The translations under genes were made by a program, and so were the position numbers. Under the pieces are notes generated by a model. The model had not been told where the DNA came from. It made no database searches and was given only the letters and a program-made list of their open reading frames with translations. This document shows, one piece after another, positions 26,222 to 35,401 of a DNA stretch of 64,000 nt. Origin of the DNA: Nitrospira defluvii (GTDB lineage: Bacteria; Nitrospirota; Nitrospiria; Nitrospirales; Nitrospiraceae); contig WYAX01000012.1 in NCBI GenBank assembly GCA_011525625.1, forward strand, positions 124,001 to 188,000, written 5' to 3'. How positions within the stretch are numbered: position 1 is the first letter of the stretch; every line of letters begins with the position of its first letter.

Positions 26222-27865
26222 CTAACTCGTTGGACTCACAGCGGTCTTTTCCGTGCTGGTCGCGGTCGGTTGGGAAGGGCGGCGCGACCGGAGAATCTCC
26301 TCGAGGGTCAGCAGCGCGTCTCGCCCGGAGTTGTTTTGAATACCACGAATGAGATTGGCGTCGGCATAGTGAGCCTGGTTGGGTTTTGACTCGGGCGTCG
26401 CGGTTTGAGAGAGCGAGCCGGTCCAGGCTCGAGGGTCGCGGCTGCCGGCTTTCTGCTGCCAGGCCGTGAGACAGGCTTTGGCGATGAGCTTATTGAGAGG
26501 CGCCGGGTTATAGAGTAGTTTGCGGATGCTTGTCGGCGTGAGCATGAGCGGATTGTATCCGGCGGACAGATACCCTTCCTCCAGCAGCCGATGCTCCAAA
26601 TCTGTATTTGGTTGGATGCCAAGAAAGAACATCAAGGGAAAGACGCGTTCCTCACCGAGGATCGCGGCGACCTTTTTGTAGGACTCCACGCTTTGGAGGA
26701 GACTGTCTTCGGTCTCCTTGGGAGAGTTGAGCGAATAATTAAGAATCACCTTTCCTTTGAACCCGGCTTCAGCCAGGTATCGGCAGCCGTCGTAGAGTCG
26801 TTCGAGCTTGAAGCCCATGTGGAGGTTATTCAGGACCTCCTGCGATCCTGAGGTAATAGCCACTTCCAAATCTCCGACACCCGAGCGCACCATCAGCTTC
26901 GCTAACTCGGGGGTGATCAACGAGGTGCGGATGTAGCCGGACCACTCGATTTCGAGCTTTTCACTCAGGATTCGTTCAAGGATCTCCGTGCATTGGGGAT
27001 AGGCCTCTTTCCCGGTAATAAACTGGGCGTCAGTGAACCAGAATCGTCGCGCCCCCCACTGGTGGTAATGCTGGGAAATGTCCTTCACCACCATCTCCGG
27101 CGGACGGTACCGCACTCGCTTGCCCTCAATGTACGGATAGAGGCAAAACGCGCAGTCGTACGGGCAGCCCCGTTTCGTTTGCACGCCGATCGACTCGTCC
27201 ATGTACGCGCCATGTTGCGGGAAGATCGACGTGAGATAGGGGAGGTCGACGGTCAGCGCGTCCAGCAGCGCCGGCGAGCCCTGTTGGCCCTTGCGGGTCT
27301 GTTTCCCCTCGCGGATGATGTAGCGTTCCTGCTCCAACGAATCGCCGTTGATCACCTTCAGAATCGCATCTTCCCCTTCGCCCAGAATGCCGATGGTGCC
27401 TTCCGGGAGTTTTTCGATCAATTGGTCGGCAAAGGCCGTAAACGCGCCCCCGCCGATCATGATCTGCGCCCGGGGGAACTCCTTCCGGATCAGCCAGGGG
27501 TAGGACAGGTTGGCTCGAATGTGACTGTAATAGCGGTAGAGTTGCTTGAGCCCGGCAAACGAGGCGGCAACGCGCTTGATGGGGTTGCTGGCAAAGTAGA
27601 AATTGAACGCATGCTCCAGAGACGCGTCACCCTCGTGAGGGGAAAAAATCTGAATGTCCCGCCACGAAAAGCAGACCAAATCAGGTTTGAACTCCAGCGC
27701 AGCATCCCGAATCGCCTGAGTGCGTTGCGACTCTGGAAACAAGGACAGATCAAGAATGCGTTGCCGCACCTCTGGCTTTCGGCGGTGAATGAAATCCGCA
27801 AGATAGGTCACGCCGATCGGGTAGACTTTCTTGCAAGGCAGAAAAATGTAGAGGACGGATTGCAT
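26222..27865 (-). CDS. B12-binding-domain radical SAM protein
   Basis: 547 residues. An N-terminal Rossmann-like cobalamin-binding domain (about 1-190; GVTYLADFIHRR, IMIGGGAF, GILGEGEDA) precedes a radical SAM core with C234-x3-C238-x2-C241 (RGCPYDCAFCLYPY). The layout is that of the BchE/P-methylase class, which does methylations, cyclisations and other chemistry at unactivated carbons. No DxHxxG lower-ligand motif is visible, as is usual for this class. A Ser/Thr/Pro-rich tail follows. It lies between a UbiE-like methyltransferase gene and the Usp-PCP_red gene, both on the same strand. Product unknown. Confidence 0.82.
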   Translation of the reverse strand: MQSVLYIFLPCKKVYPIGVTYLADFIHRRKPEVRQRILDLSLFPESQRTQAIRDAALEFKPDLVCFSWRDIQIFSPHEGDASLEHAFNFYFASNPIKRVAASFAGLKQLYRYYSHIRANLSYPWLIRKEFPRAQIMIGGGAFTAFADQLIEKLPEGTIGILGEGEDAILKVINGDSLEQERYIIREGKQTRKGQQGSPALLDALTVDLPYLTSIFPQHGAYMDESIGVQTKRGCPYDCAFCLYPYIEGKRVRYRPPEMVVKDISQHYHQWGARRFWFTDAQFITGKEAYPQCTEILERILSEKLEIEWSGYIRTSLITPELAKLMVRSGVGDLEVAITSGSQEVLNNLHMGFKLERLYDGCRYLAEAGFKGKVILNYSLNSPKETEDSLLQSVESYKKVAAILGEERVFPLMFFLGIQPNTDLEHRLLEEGYLSAGYNPLMLTPTSIRKLLYNPAPLNKLIAKACLTAWQQKAGSRDPRAWTGSLSQTATPESKPNQAHYADANLIRGIQNNSGRDALLTLEEILRSRRPSQPTATSTEKTAVSPTS

Positions 27866-27959
27866 AGAACGGTTGTGAATCGTGAATGATGGGGTGTGAC
27901 GCGAAGATGCCGACGGCTACCTCAACACGAAAGACGCATCACGCAGAACTTCTCCGCCG

Positions 27960-28736
27960 CTATTTGGTGGCCACGTGGATGGCGACGATGCCCCCGGTAA
28001 GGTTGCGGTACTCGACCTGACGAAACCCGGCTTCCCGCAGCAGCGTGGCCAATCGTTCTTGATCGGGAAAGGTCCTGATCGAGGCCGGCAGATACTCGTA
28101 GACACCGGTCCGATCCCGCGCGACCTTGGTGCCGACCCAGGGAAGCAGGCGAAAGGAATACCAATCATAAAGCGCGCGTAGCCACCCGTAAGCGGGCCGG
28201 GAGAACTCCAGACACACAAAGCGTCCACCTGGACGTAACACCCGCCGGATTTCGGTAAAGGCCTGAGTGAGGTTGCCCACGTTTCGCATGCAGAACCCCG
28301 TCGTGACCGCGTGGAACGTCTCGTCAGGAAATCCGAGTTGTTCGGCGTTCGCCTGGAGGCAGGTAATCCGATCGTGCAGTCCTCGCCCCACCACCTTGCG
28401 GAGCCCTTCGGCCAGCATGGCATGGTTCAAATCCGAGGCCACCACATGTCCCTGCTCCCCCATTTTCGGTTCGACCAGGAGCGCGAGGTCAGCCGTTCCG
28501 GCGCCGATATCGAGCGCCCGTCCGTTCGTGACCGCGGGCACGTAGGAGGCCGTGAGTCGTTTCCAATGATGGTGAAGCCCGAAACTCAGCAGGGTGTTGT
28601 TGAGATCGTAGACGCCCGCGATGGCCGTGAACATGCGTTGGACCGCCTGTTCACGGGCCTGTCCAGACCAGGTGGAGACGGCTTTCGCCGCACCTTCAGG
28701 AGTATCGGGTATGGAAGATGGTTCGGCCCGCACCAT
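27960..28736 (-). CDS. UbiE/MenG-like class I SAM-dependent methyltransferase
   Basis: 258 residues from ATG 28736 (MVRAEPSSIP). The SAM-binding motif I is ALDIGAGTADLAL; other UbiE hallmarks are FTAIAGVYDLNNTLLSFGLHHHWK near the N terminus and GFCMRNVGN and PGGRFVCLEFSRP further on. The family methylates demethylmenaquinone or the ubiquinone precursor ring. It may be the menaquinone enzyme or a paralogue serving the surrounding radical SAM genes. The frame is open to 28901, but the extension overlaps the preceding gene and lacks a start signal, so the shorter form is preferred. Confidence 0.8.
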   Translation of the reverse strand: MVRAEPSSIPDTPEGAAKAVSTWSGQAREQAVQRMFTAIAGVYDLNNTLLSFGLHHHWKRLTASYVPAVTNGRALDIGAGTADLALLVEPKMGEQGHVVASDLNHAMLAEGLRKVVGRGLHDRITCLQANAEQLGFPDETFHAVTTGFCMRNVGNLTQAFTEIRRVLRPGGRFVCLEFSRPAYGWLRALYDWYSFRLLPWVGTKVARDRTGVYEYLPASIRTFPDQERLATLLREAGFRQVEYRNLTGGIVAIHVATK

Positions 28737-28828
28737 GAGAGGGTGGTAGCACCCGCTTTTGTCCGTTGTCAAGGTCGCGGGGGTGCTGAAACGCCGGTGC
28801 GGGCAGACGTCGGTTAAGGATGCGGTGT

Positions 28829-29608
28829 TCAGGCCGCGGCACGAGTCTCGGACTTGGGGGTGGCCCCTTTCCACTGACCCACTTCGAGGCTCTCGAGCCA
28901 ATCGAGCAGTTTGCCGACGTTGTCCCCCTCGAAGATTGAGCCGTGTTGAGGGCAGATCATACGAGGCTTGATGGCCCGGACGCGTTGAGTCCAGCCGCGC
29001 AGGGCGACTGTGGAGGGCATCCAGCGAAGGTGAAACCCTCGCATGTATTGGATGTGCTGCTCAAAATCGGTCACGACCAGACTCGCATGGTGATCCGGAA
29101 CCAGAGCGCCGCCGATGTCGCCGGAGAAGAGAATACCCGCTGTCGGGTCGTAGAGGGAGAAATTTCCTGACGAATGGCAGTAGTGGGCCGGCACGGCTTC
29201 CACCTCCGGGCCCTCCTCGCCAATCTTGATGCGCATGCCGTCATCGGGAATGGGAGTGAGCGTAATCACGGCACCGGTGCTGAAGTGGCTGACAAAGCCC
29301 GTCCACAGCCAGGAGCAATAGGTCTTGATCGCGGGGTTCATATCGAGCCACATCGCCAGCGATGAGCAAATGTCCGGGTCCTGGTGGCTGGCGAAGATCA
29401 CCTTGATATCCTGCATGCGAACGTACTTCGCCAGTTCGGCCAACACCTGGGGGAAAATCTGGATGCCACCCGGATCCAACAGCATGGCTTGGCCGCGGTG
29501 GATGATCACGTATTCGTTGGTGTCGATGACATGATCGTCCTTCTCCGGGTCGCGACCGATGACGACCCACTGATGATCGTCTTTCTGGAACAACACTTTA
29601 CTTTGCAT
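28829..29608 (-). CDS. ODP-type (flavodiiron-like) metallo-beta-lactamase-fold diiron protein
   Basis: 259 residues of the MBL fold. The metal motif is SHQDPD (H75, D77, D79), with AHYCHSSG (H142, H145), GD at 163-164 and PQHGSIF near the C terminus, which is the ligand pattern of flavodiiron proteins and stand-alone oxygen-binding diiron (ODP) proteins rather than lactamases. No flavodoxin domain is attached. ODP proteins are known to sense or bind O2, often next to chemotaxis-type partners. The preceding gene overlaps it by 11 bases and encodes a helical protein, which fits that theme. An oxygen-sensing role is inferred. Confidence 0.75.
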   Translation of the reverse strand: MQSKVLFQKDDHQWVVIGRDPEKDDHVIDTNEYVIIHRGQAMLLDPGGIQIFPQVLAELAKYVRMQDIKVIFASHQDPDICSSLAMWLDMNPAIKTYCSWLWTGFVSHFSTGAVITLTPIPDDGMRIKIGEEGPEVEAVPAHYCHSSGNFSLYDPTAGILFSGDIGGALVPDHHASLVVTDFEQHIQYMRGFHLRWMPSTVALRGWTQRVRAIKPRMICPQHGSIFEGDNVGKLLDWLESLEVGQWKGATPKSETRAAA

Positions 29609-30389
29609 AGGTATACCCCTTCAGCAGCAGGTCTAGCAGTTCCTGGCCGTGCTCGATGGCCCGTTTCATGGCGAGCGTCTTTCCGTCCAGGTCATCCACG
29701 ACACGGGTGATTTCGTTCGACAGGTTCTTAAAGTTCGCTTCGGCCTCCGCCAGCCCCGCCGCCTCGGAGGCGATGCAAAACGCCATGTAGCGTGCGGTGA
29801 GCCCGATCATTTTTAGTCCGCCCAGGGCCTGTTGCGTCTCTCCCAGGCACCGCAGGGCCTCTTTGAGTCGTTCGTGCAATTCGGCGAGATTGGCCTGGCA
29901 GAGGGTCACCACGAACTGTCGATTTTCGCGTTCAAGGGCTCCGGCAGCGGCAAAGGACGGATGCCGGGTCAGTTGGGCGATATCCGCTTCGGTGGTAAAG
30001 CGCAGGTGCGATAAGGACGCGAGATCGTGAGAGGCCGAGGGCTGCCCCCCGCGCGCCATGGCGGAAAGCAGACTGGCAATCAATTGATGATAGCGCCAGA
30101 CGATATTCGAACTACTTGCGGTCACTTTGGCCAATCCGGCACAGAGGTGCTCAAGCGCCGCCACTTCCGGGCGGATTTCCTTAGGGGTATTGTTGAGGAT
30201 TTCGACGAGCGCCAGCATGGGGCGGCCCTTCCCCCCCTGGATCTTGGCGGCCTGGACCACGCCGTTGTTGGCCAGGATTTGCATCGAGAGGGACAGTTGC
30301 TGGAGCGAACGGCCGACGTTGAGAATATCGACCGTAATGCCAAAGAGTTGATTGATATTGCGCTTAAAGAGGCTCAACACATCGTGCAT
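29598..30389 (-). CDS. Helical protein of unknown function, overlapping the ODP gene
   Basis: 263 residues from ATG 30389 ([11 protein letters not shown]). It looks almost wholly helical, with heptad-like stretches ([38 protein letters not shown]) reminiscent of the cytoplasmic helices of chemoreceptors, but lacking the conserved hairpin tip. No membrane segment or signal peptide is seen. Its 3' end overlaps the start of the diiron protein gene by 11 bases, so it is probably its signalling partner. The frame is open upstream to 30719, but that part would cross the uvrA promoter and is not believed. Confidence 0.6.
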   Translation of the reverse strand: MHDVLSLFKRNINQLFGITVDILNVGRSLQQLSLSMQILANNGVVQAAKIQGGKGRPMLALVEILNNTPKEIRPEVAALEHLCAGLAKVTASSSNIVWRYHQLIASLLSAMARGGQPSASHDLASLSHLRFTTEADIAQLTRHPSFAAAGALERENRQFVVTLCQANLAELHERLKEALRCLGETQQALGGLKMIGLTARYMAFCIASEAAGLAEAEANFKNLSNEITRVVDDLDGKTLAMKRAIEHGQELLDLLLKGYTYAK

Positions 30390-30564
30390 GGTGGCCGGAC
30401 ACTCGTAGGTGGTTGTGGTTCGAGCGTGGAAGTGCTCGCACCTCCCTATCGGCAGATCGGAAGAAAAACTAAACTGTTCCTCGGCTGCCAAAGCTGGTAG
30501 CGGACGGAGCCTGTCGCGGTCCGAGGGAGTGAAGGAGACCGGAGACGAGACTGCCGAAGTGCCA

Positions 30565-30573
30565 TGGTATAAT
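30565..30573 (+). promoter_or_regulatory. Extended -10 promoter of uvrA (TG-N-TATAAT)
   Basis: TGGTATAAT ends only ten bases before the ATG at 30583. No convincing -35 hexamer lies 16-18 bases upstream, as expected for an extended -10 promoter. Transcription would begin at or within a few bases of the ATG, giving a leaderless or nearly leaderless mRNA. Confidence 0.6.
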
Positions 30574-30582
30574 CCCCCCGCT

Positions 30583-33090
30583 ATGAGCCATGCCATCGTT
30601 GTCAAAGGTGCGCGCGAACATAATCTGAAGAACCTCGATGTCGAGATCCCCCGAGACAAACTCGTCGTTATCACTGGGCTGAGCGGGTCGGGCAAATCCT
30701 CCCTGGCCTTCGATACCATCTATGCCGAGGGCCAGCGGCGTTATGTCGAGTCGCTTTCCGCCTACGCCCGGCAATTTCTCGAACAGATGGGCAAGCCCGA
30801 TGTGGATTCCATCGAGGGACTGTCCCCGGCCATTTCCATTGAACAGAAGAGTACCAGCCACAATCCTCGTTCTACGGTCGGGACCGTCACGGAAATCTAC
30901 GACTATCTCCGCTTGCTCTATGCGCGAGTCGGCCATCCGTTTTGTTTCCAATGCGGCCAGGAGATTACCGCTCAGACGGTGCAGCAGATGGTCGATGCGA
31001 TCTGCGAACTGCCGGAAGGCGCCAAATTCCAGATTCTGTCCCCCATTGTTCGTGGGCGGAAGGGCGAGTACCGAAAAGAGTTGCTGGAGATGCGAAAGGC
31101 CGGGTACGTGCGGGCGCGCATCAACGGGGAGATCGTCGATCTGGGCGACGACATCGTGCTCGACAAGCAGAAAAAACACACCATTGAAATCGTGGTGGAC
31201 CGGTTGGTGATGAAGCCCGGCGAGGCGTTGATGCGTCGCGTCGCGGACTCGGTCGAAACCTCACTGAAATTAGCAGGCGGCTTGGTCGGGGTGCTCACGG
31301 AGCCGGGCAAGGTGCACGTGTACAGCGATAAACTCGCCTGCATCAAGTGCGGGGTGAGTTACCCCGAGATTACGCCCCGCGTGTTTTCCTTCAACAGTCC
31401 GCATGGGGCCTGTCCGGCCTGTGACGGCATCGGCTACGCGATGGCGCCGGGTGCATCCGAAGATGAAGATTTCACATTGCTGGAACGATGCGAGAGTTGC
31501 CACGGCGCCCGGCTCAAACCGGAAAGCCTGGCCGTCAAAATCGCCAAGCAATCTATTGCCGAGGTGACGGGATTGTCGGTGCGGGCGGCGGCGGACTTTT
31601 TCGCCGGGCTCAAGTTCACCGAACGGGAACTGGTGATTGCGCACCGGATTCTGAAAGAAATTCGTGAACGTCTCGGGTTTCTCGTCAACGTCGGGCTGGA
31701 CTACCTGACCCTGGATCGCCCTGCGGCCACCTTGTCCGGCGGAGAGGGCCAGCGGATTCGTCTCGCGACGCAGATCGGCTCAGGCCTGGTCGGTGTGTTG
31801 TATATCCTGGACGAACCGTCGATCGGCCTGCATCAGCGGGACAATCGTCGTCTGTTGCAGACCCTGCTCCGGCTGCGCGATCTCGGCAACACGGTTATTG
31901 TCGTCGAGCACGATGCGGAGACCATGCAGGCCGCCGACTACATTCTGGATCTGGGGCCAGGGGCCGGCACCCATGGCGGAAAAATCATCGCCCAAGGGAC
32001 GCCGAAACAGGTGATGGCCAACCCCGATTCCCTGACGGGCCTGTACCTGCGCGGCGCGCAGATGGTCTCGCTGCCGAAGCGCACACGAAAGCCGAAAGGA
32101 TTTCTGACGGTCGTCGGCGCCAAAAAACACAATTTGAAAAATGTCACGCTCAATGTGCCGCTGGGGTTGTTCACCTGCGTGACCGGGGTGTCAGGATCTG
32201 GCAAAAGCACGCTGGTGCTCGAAGTGTTGTTCCACTCGCTGTCGCAGCTGCTCTACCAGAAGAAGCCGAAGATCGATGGCTGCAAGGATCTGAAGGGTGT
32301 TGAGGCGCTGGACAAGATCATCGATATCGACCAGTCGCCCATCGGGCGCACGCCCCGGTCCAATCCGGCGACCTACACCGGCTTGTTCACCTTCATTCGC
32401 GATCTCTTTTCGAACTTGCCGGAATCGCGGGTGCGTGGGTACAAGCCTGGGCGTTACAGCTTCAATGTGAAAGGTGGGCGGTGCGAAGCCTGCCAGGGCG
32501 ACGGGCTGATTAAAATCGAAATGCATTTCCTGCCCGACGTCTATGTCACCTGTGAGGTCTGCAAAGGGCAGCGCTACAACCGGGAAACCTTGGATATTCA
32601 ATACAAGGGCCGCAGCATCGCCGATGTGTTGAACATGACGGTCGATGACGCGCTGGAGTTTTTCCAAAACATTCCTTACATCAAGGCGAAACTGCAGACA
32701 TTGCATGATGTGGGGCTCCACTATGTGAAGCTCGGGCAGTCAGCCACCACGCTCTCCGGCGGTGAAGCCCAACGCGTGAAACTCTCGCGCGAACTCTCCA
32801 AGCGACCCACCGGCCGCACCATGTACATTCTCGATGAACCGACGACCGGCCTGCATTTTGCCGACACGCAACGGCTGCTGGACGTGCTCGACCGGCTGGT
32901 CGAAACCGGCAACACCGTCCTGGTGATCGAGCACAATCTCGACATGATCCGCAACGCAGACTGGGTCATCGACCTGGGACCTGAAGGCGGGGACCGCGGC
33001 GGCGAGATTGTGGCCGAGGGCCCGCCGAAGGAGATCGCCAAGGTGAAGCGGTCGTATACGGGACAGGTGTTGAAAGAGGCAGGGGTGTGA
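30583..33090 (+). CDS. uvrA: Excinuclease ABC subunit A, short form lacking the insertion domain
   Basis: 835 residues, about 100 shorter than the usual 940. Both ABC modules are intact: Walker [10 protein letters not shown] and GVSGSGKST, signatures LSGGEGQRI and LSGGEAQRV, Walker B ILDEPS and ILDEPT. The UvrB-binding domain (about 120-250, with [20 protein letters not shown] and VVDRL) is present, so this is not UvrA2. The shortfall falls between [11 protein letters not shown] and [16 protein letters not shown], where other UvrA proteins hold the roughly 95-110-residue insertion domain of the first module. The second zinc finger ([22 protein letters not shown]) is kept. The ATG at 30583 is chosen because TATAAT ends ten bases upstream and homology starts here. 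Role: damage recognition in nucleotide excision repair. Confidence 0.95.
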   Translation: MSHAIVVKGAREHNLKNLDVEIPRDKLVVITGLSGSGKSSLAFDTIYAEGQRRYVESLSAYARQFLEQMGKPDVDSIEGLSPAISIEQKSTSHNPRSTVGTVTEIYDYLRLLYARVGHPFCFQCGQEITAQTVQQMVDAICELPEGAKFQILSPIVRGRKGEYRKELLEMRKAGYVRARINGEIVDLGDDIVLDKQKKHTIEIVVDRLVMKPGEALMRRVADSVETSLKLAGGLVGVLTEPGKVHVYSDKLACIKCGVSYPEITPRVFSFNSPHGACPACDGIGYAMAPGASEDEDFTLLERCESCHGARLKPESLAVKIAKQSIAEVTGLSVRAAADFFAGLKFTERELVIAHRILKEIRERLGFLVNVGLDYLTLDRPAATLSGGEGQRIRLATQIGSGLVGVLYILDEPSIGLHQRDNRRLLQTLLRLRDLGNTVIVVEHDAETMQAADYILDLGPGAGTHGGKIIAQGTPKQVMANPDSLTGLYLRGAQMVSLPKRTRKPKGFLTVVGAKKHNLKNVTLNVPLGLFTCVTGVSGSGKSTLVLEVLFHSLSQLLYQKKPKIDGCKDLKGVEALDKIIDIDQSPIGRTPRSNPATYTGLFTFIRDLFSNLPESRVRGYKPGRYSFNVKGGRCEACQGDGLIKIEMHFLPDVYVTCEVCKGQRYNRETLDIQYKGRSIADVLNMTVDDALEFFQNIPYIKAKLQTLHDVGLHYVKLGQSATTLSGGEAQRVKLSRELSKRPTGRTMYILDEPTTGLHFADTQRLLDVLDRLVETGNTVLVIEHNLDMIRNADWVIDLGPEGGDRGGEIVAEGPPKEIAKVKRSYTGQVLKEAGV

Positions 33091-33276
33091 GGGATGGCGC
33101 ATTCGGAGTCGTCATAATGCGATGGATCAATCCGGCAATCGGTCTCGTCGTTCACTGCGTGCGACTCTAACGCGCGACCAATGGTCGCATGCCTCCGCAC
33201 GCAGGTATGTTTGTCCACTGTGTCTCGCCTCCCCCGCCATGACGACTCCGAATGCGCCATCCCTTACACCCCTGCC
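33078..33276. repeat. 38-bp near-perfect inverted repeat with nested hairpins after uvrA
   Basis: Arms at 33078-33115 and 33239-33276 are 38 bp each with one mismatch; the left arm includes the last codons and stop of uvrA. Nested inside are a perfect 9-bp stem (CTGCGTGCG at 33155-33163 with its complement at 33196-33204) and an innermost GCGACC-AAT-GGTCGC at 33174-33188. The whole could fold into one long cruciform or RNA hairpin and may serve as terminator or 3' processing signal. It could also be a dispersed intergenic element. Confidence 0.65.
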
Positions 33277-33480
33277 AAGAAGGAGAGGGGAGCGGCCCAG
33301 GCGCCCTCCTTGCTCGCAGAACGCGCACGATGAAACGGTGCTCGTCCGATGCGCGCAGTGGGAGGGCCGCCCTCGCCATTCACCGAATAAGCGACAGAGG
33401 TTCTGCGCAGCAGCCGGTGCAGCTGCTACATCTCGCCACTCCCGCCATGCCGTCTTCACCAGTCCCGTCTCTTACATCCC
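33223..33480. repeat. Imperfect 50-bp direct repeat (33223-33272 and 33431-33480)
   Basis: Two 50-base blocks starting TCTCGCC and ending TTACA(C/T)CCC match at 36 of 50 positions by my count, without gaps. The first overlaps the right arm of the long inverted repeat. This suggests an intergenic element that has been copied and has decayed. The whole gene-free stretch 33091-33562 (472 bp) is made of these elements; I find no gene in it. Confidence 0.45.
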
Positions 33481-33562
33481 AGAAAGAGGGAAAAGGTGAT
33501 TTCAGAGGGGATGACGGCGACATAGCGCTGTCATCCTTCTTAGCAGGAGCAAATAGAAGCAT

Positions 33563-34213
33563 ATGGTCATTGCGGAATGGCAGGTAATTCAGCAGGCAAT
33601 TCAGACTTGTAGGCGTTGCGAAACTGAGCAGGTGCCTTACCTAAAAGTGCCGCGAGGACAAAAGCGCAAGCCATCATCAAGACCTGTTCGACCGGTTCGT
33701 CTCTACTTCGTATCGGTTGCACCACCTTGGGGTGGTGCCTACTTCTGGGATGAAACCAAAAGGGATGCTGTCCGGGAGGGGCTCTTCACCGCTCTTATAT
33801 CAGCCGTCGGCATGAAAATTAGAAGCTGCGACGAATTTATTGTGAACTCTTTTTTCCTAAGCCCAGCGGTCAAGTGCCCATCTATGTGCAAAGAAAAAGA
33901 TCACGCACCTTCTCGTCAAGCTATCAGATATTGTCAGAACTTTCTGCTCGATGAGCTGCTCGCTGCTCAGCCGGAACGCATTCTAGCCTTAGGCAAAGTT
34001 CCATTCGAAAGCTTATGTGATCGGTTCAATCTAAGAGCGTCTAAAAAGGTGAGTGAATTTCGCAAAGAGATTTGGCGAGTTCGGCTAGGGGGGAAGGAGG
34101 TTCTGTTGAGTGGAACCTATTTCCCTGGAAACAATCGAAATAATCAGCGTCCGCTTATTGAGCAGGATATCAACCGAATCCTGAAGGAGTTTCCAAGAAA
34201 CGATAGTGCATAA
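33563..34213 (+). CDS. Uracil-DNA glycosylase-superfamily-like 4Fe-4S protein
   Basis: 216 residues. C16-x2-C19, C105 and C124 are spaced as in the [4Fe-4S] family 4/5 uracil-DNA glycosylases, and the block AVKCPSM ... RYCQNFLLDELLAAQPERILALGK matches the family core. The usual active-site motifs are altered: where GEAPG is expected there is SVAPPWGG, and the HPS motif is replaced by TYFPGNNRN. It may act on another lesion or may not be a glycosylase. Its DNA is visibly less GC-rich than its neighbours, consistent with recent acquisition. It lies just past the repeat-rich stretch that follows uvrA. Confidence 0.65.
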   Translation: MVIAEWQVIQQAIQTCRRCETEQVPYLKVPRGQKRKPSSRPVRPVRLYFVSVAPPWGGAYFWDETKRDAVREGLFTALISAVGMKIRSCDEFIVNSFFLSPAVKCPSMCKEKDHAPSRQAIRYCQNFLLDELLAAQPERILALGKVPFESLCDRFNLRASKKVSEFRKEIWRVRLGGKEVLLSGTYFPGNNRNNQRPLIEQDINRILKEFPRNDSA

Positions 34214-34239
34214 ATTCGAGCCAGGAGGAATCGTAGCCC

Positions 34240-34569
34240 ATGCACACCATCCTGCTACTCACCATCTCCAACATCTTCATGACCTTCGCCTGGTACGGGC
34301 ATTTGAAGTACAAGGAGTCGCCGCTGTGGATCGCGATTCTGGCGAGCTGGGGGATCGCGTTTGTGGAGTATTGCTTCCAGGTGCCGGCCAACCGCATCGG
34401 CCACTATGAATTCAGCGCGGCACAGTTGAAGACGATTCAGGAAGTCATCACGCTCATCGTGTTTTGCGTCTTCTCCGTCGTCTATCTCAAAGAAGAACTG
34501 AAATGGAACTATGTGGTCGGTTTCGGCATGATGATCGGCGCCGTGTTCGTGGTCTTCAAAGAATGGTGA
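34240..34569 (+). CDS. DUF486 family small membrane protein
   Basis: 109 residues with four hydrophobic helices and the DUF486 hallmarks TISNIFMTFAWYGHLK, VPANRIGHYEFSAAQLKTIQE and FGMMIGAVFVVF. The family resembles half-size drug/metabolite-transporter proteins and probably sits in the inner membrane as an oligomer. AGGAGG stands at a suitable distance before the ATG. No functional partner is obvious. Confidence 0.85.
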   Translation: MHTILLLTISNIFMTFAWYGHLKYKESPLWIAILASWGIAFVEYCFQVPANRIGHYEFSAAQLKTIQEVITLIVFCVFSVVYLKEELKWNYVVGFGMMIGAVFVVFKEW

Positions 34570-34802
34570 CGGTTCCTTCTTCGGTCGCTCCCTCGCCTGT
34601 GCCCTTCCTCGATCTGTCCGGTATTCCTGGCGTCTCGCTGCTCGACCGCTCATCTCCCCGCCAAGCGATGCCGCTAGGGCCGTTCCTCTCCCTTCCCCAG
34701 GGGAATTGCTAGGCTCGCCGTTTCCCGTCATCGACTACAAGTGAAGGGGAGGCTGCGTTCAGCAGGTACTTCACTGACAGAGTCGAGACGAAAGGGGGCA
34801 GT

Positions 34803-35230
34803 ATGAAGCCAACCGGTTCCATTCTTCCCCTGGACTGAGCCTCTGTATCGGGGTTGCCGGTGTGATACTTGCCGCGTGCAATACGACCAAGGCCACTGTC
34901 GATAGGACCGTCAATGTGTTCTCCAGCGCGAGCCCGAATCAGCTCGTTACGTCCGATGGCATGGAGCGGACGGAGCAGAAGATTGATGTATTCGCCGGGG
35001 TGGCCCATGAAAGTCTTCGACAAGAGGCTACCGCTGGTGGAGGATAATATGTCCGGACCCTGGCTTCCCTCCATGACGTTCCTGCCGACAAGCATGGCGA
35101 GCTCGGGTTGATGCTGCAGCGGAATTACGCCGATCTTTTTGTCGTCGGCCTTGAGGACGACAGCCGTGCGTATCTCAAGATGGTGAATGTTTTGAACCGC
35201 GAACGGGTTGCGGCGTCGCTCCTGCGGTGA
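34803..35230 (+). pseudogene. Decayed small lipoprotein gene (frameshift plus in-frame stop)
   Basis: Reading from ATG 34803 gives MKPTGSILPL and then a stop. Supplying one base near 34831 restores a lipoprotein signal (LSLCIGVAGVILAAC, lipobox LAAC) running into NTTKATVDRTVNVFSSASPNQL. That frame is interrupted by TAA at 35045-35047, directly after QEATAGGG. The same frame then continues without further stops as YVRTLASLHDVPADKHGELG ... NVLNRERVAASLLR to a TGA at 35228-35230. The joined product resembles DUF3015-type lipoproteins, though I hold that name loosely. The continuity of sensible protein on both sides of the stop is what supports a recent pseudogene. Confidence 0.6.
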
Positions 35231-35255
35231 GCGAGCGCGTGCAGGGAGGTGTCAG

Positions 35256-35348
35256 ATGGGACCGATGGGCAAAGGGTTCATCCTCTGGTTATTGGGCGTG
35301 CCGGCCAGCATTCTGGTGCTGCTGTGGTTTGTGGGGATTTTGCGGTAG
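35256..35348 (+). CDS. 30-residue hydrophobic membrane peptide
   Basis: Small frame with GGGAGG seven bases before ATG 35256. The product MGPMGKGFILWLLGVPAS continues as one membrane helix and ends FVGILR. Very similar tiny proteins with MGKG followed by LWLLGVP are common unannotated genes in Gram-negative bacteria. It follows the decayed lipoprotein gene by 25 bases. Function unknown; probably inserted in the inner membrane. Confidence 0.55.
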   Translation: MGPMGKGFILWLLGVPASILVLLWFVGILR

Positions 35349-35401
35349 CGTTTTGCCTGACACGGTTTGAGTGAAACCGTGAGGGAGAACGGGTCCGACC
35401 T

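Noticed and set aside
33127-33459. Minus-strand frame of 110 residues over the inverted-repeat region after uvrA
   Set aside because: It is formed by the repeat sequences themselves, has Arg/Cys-rich composition and no ribosome-binding site.
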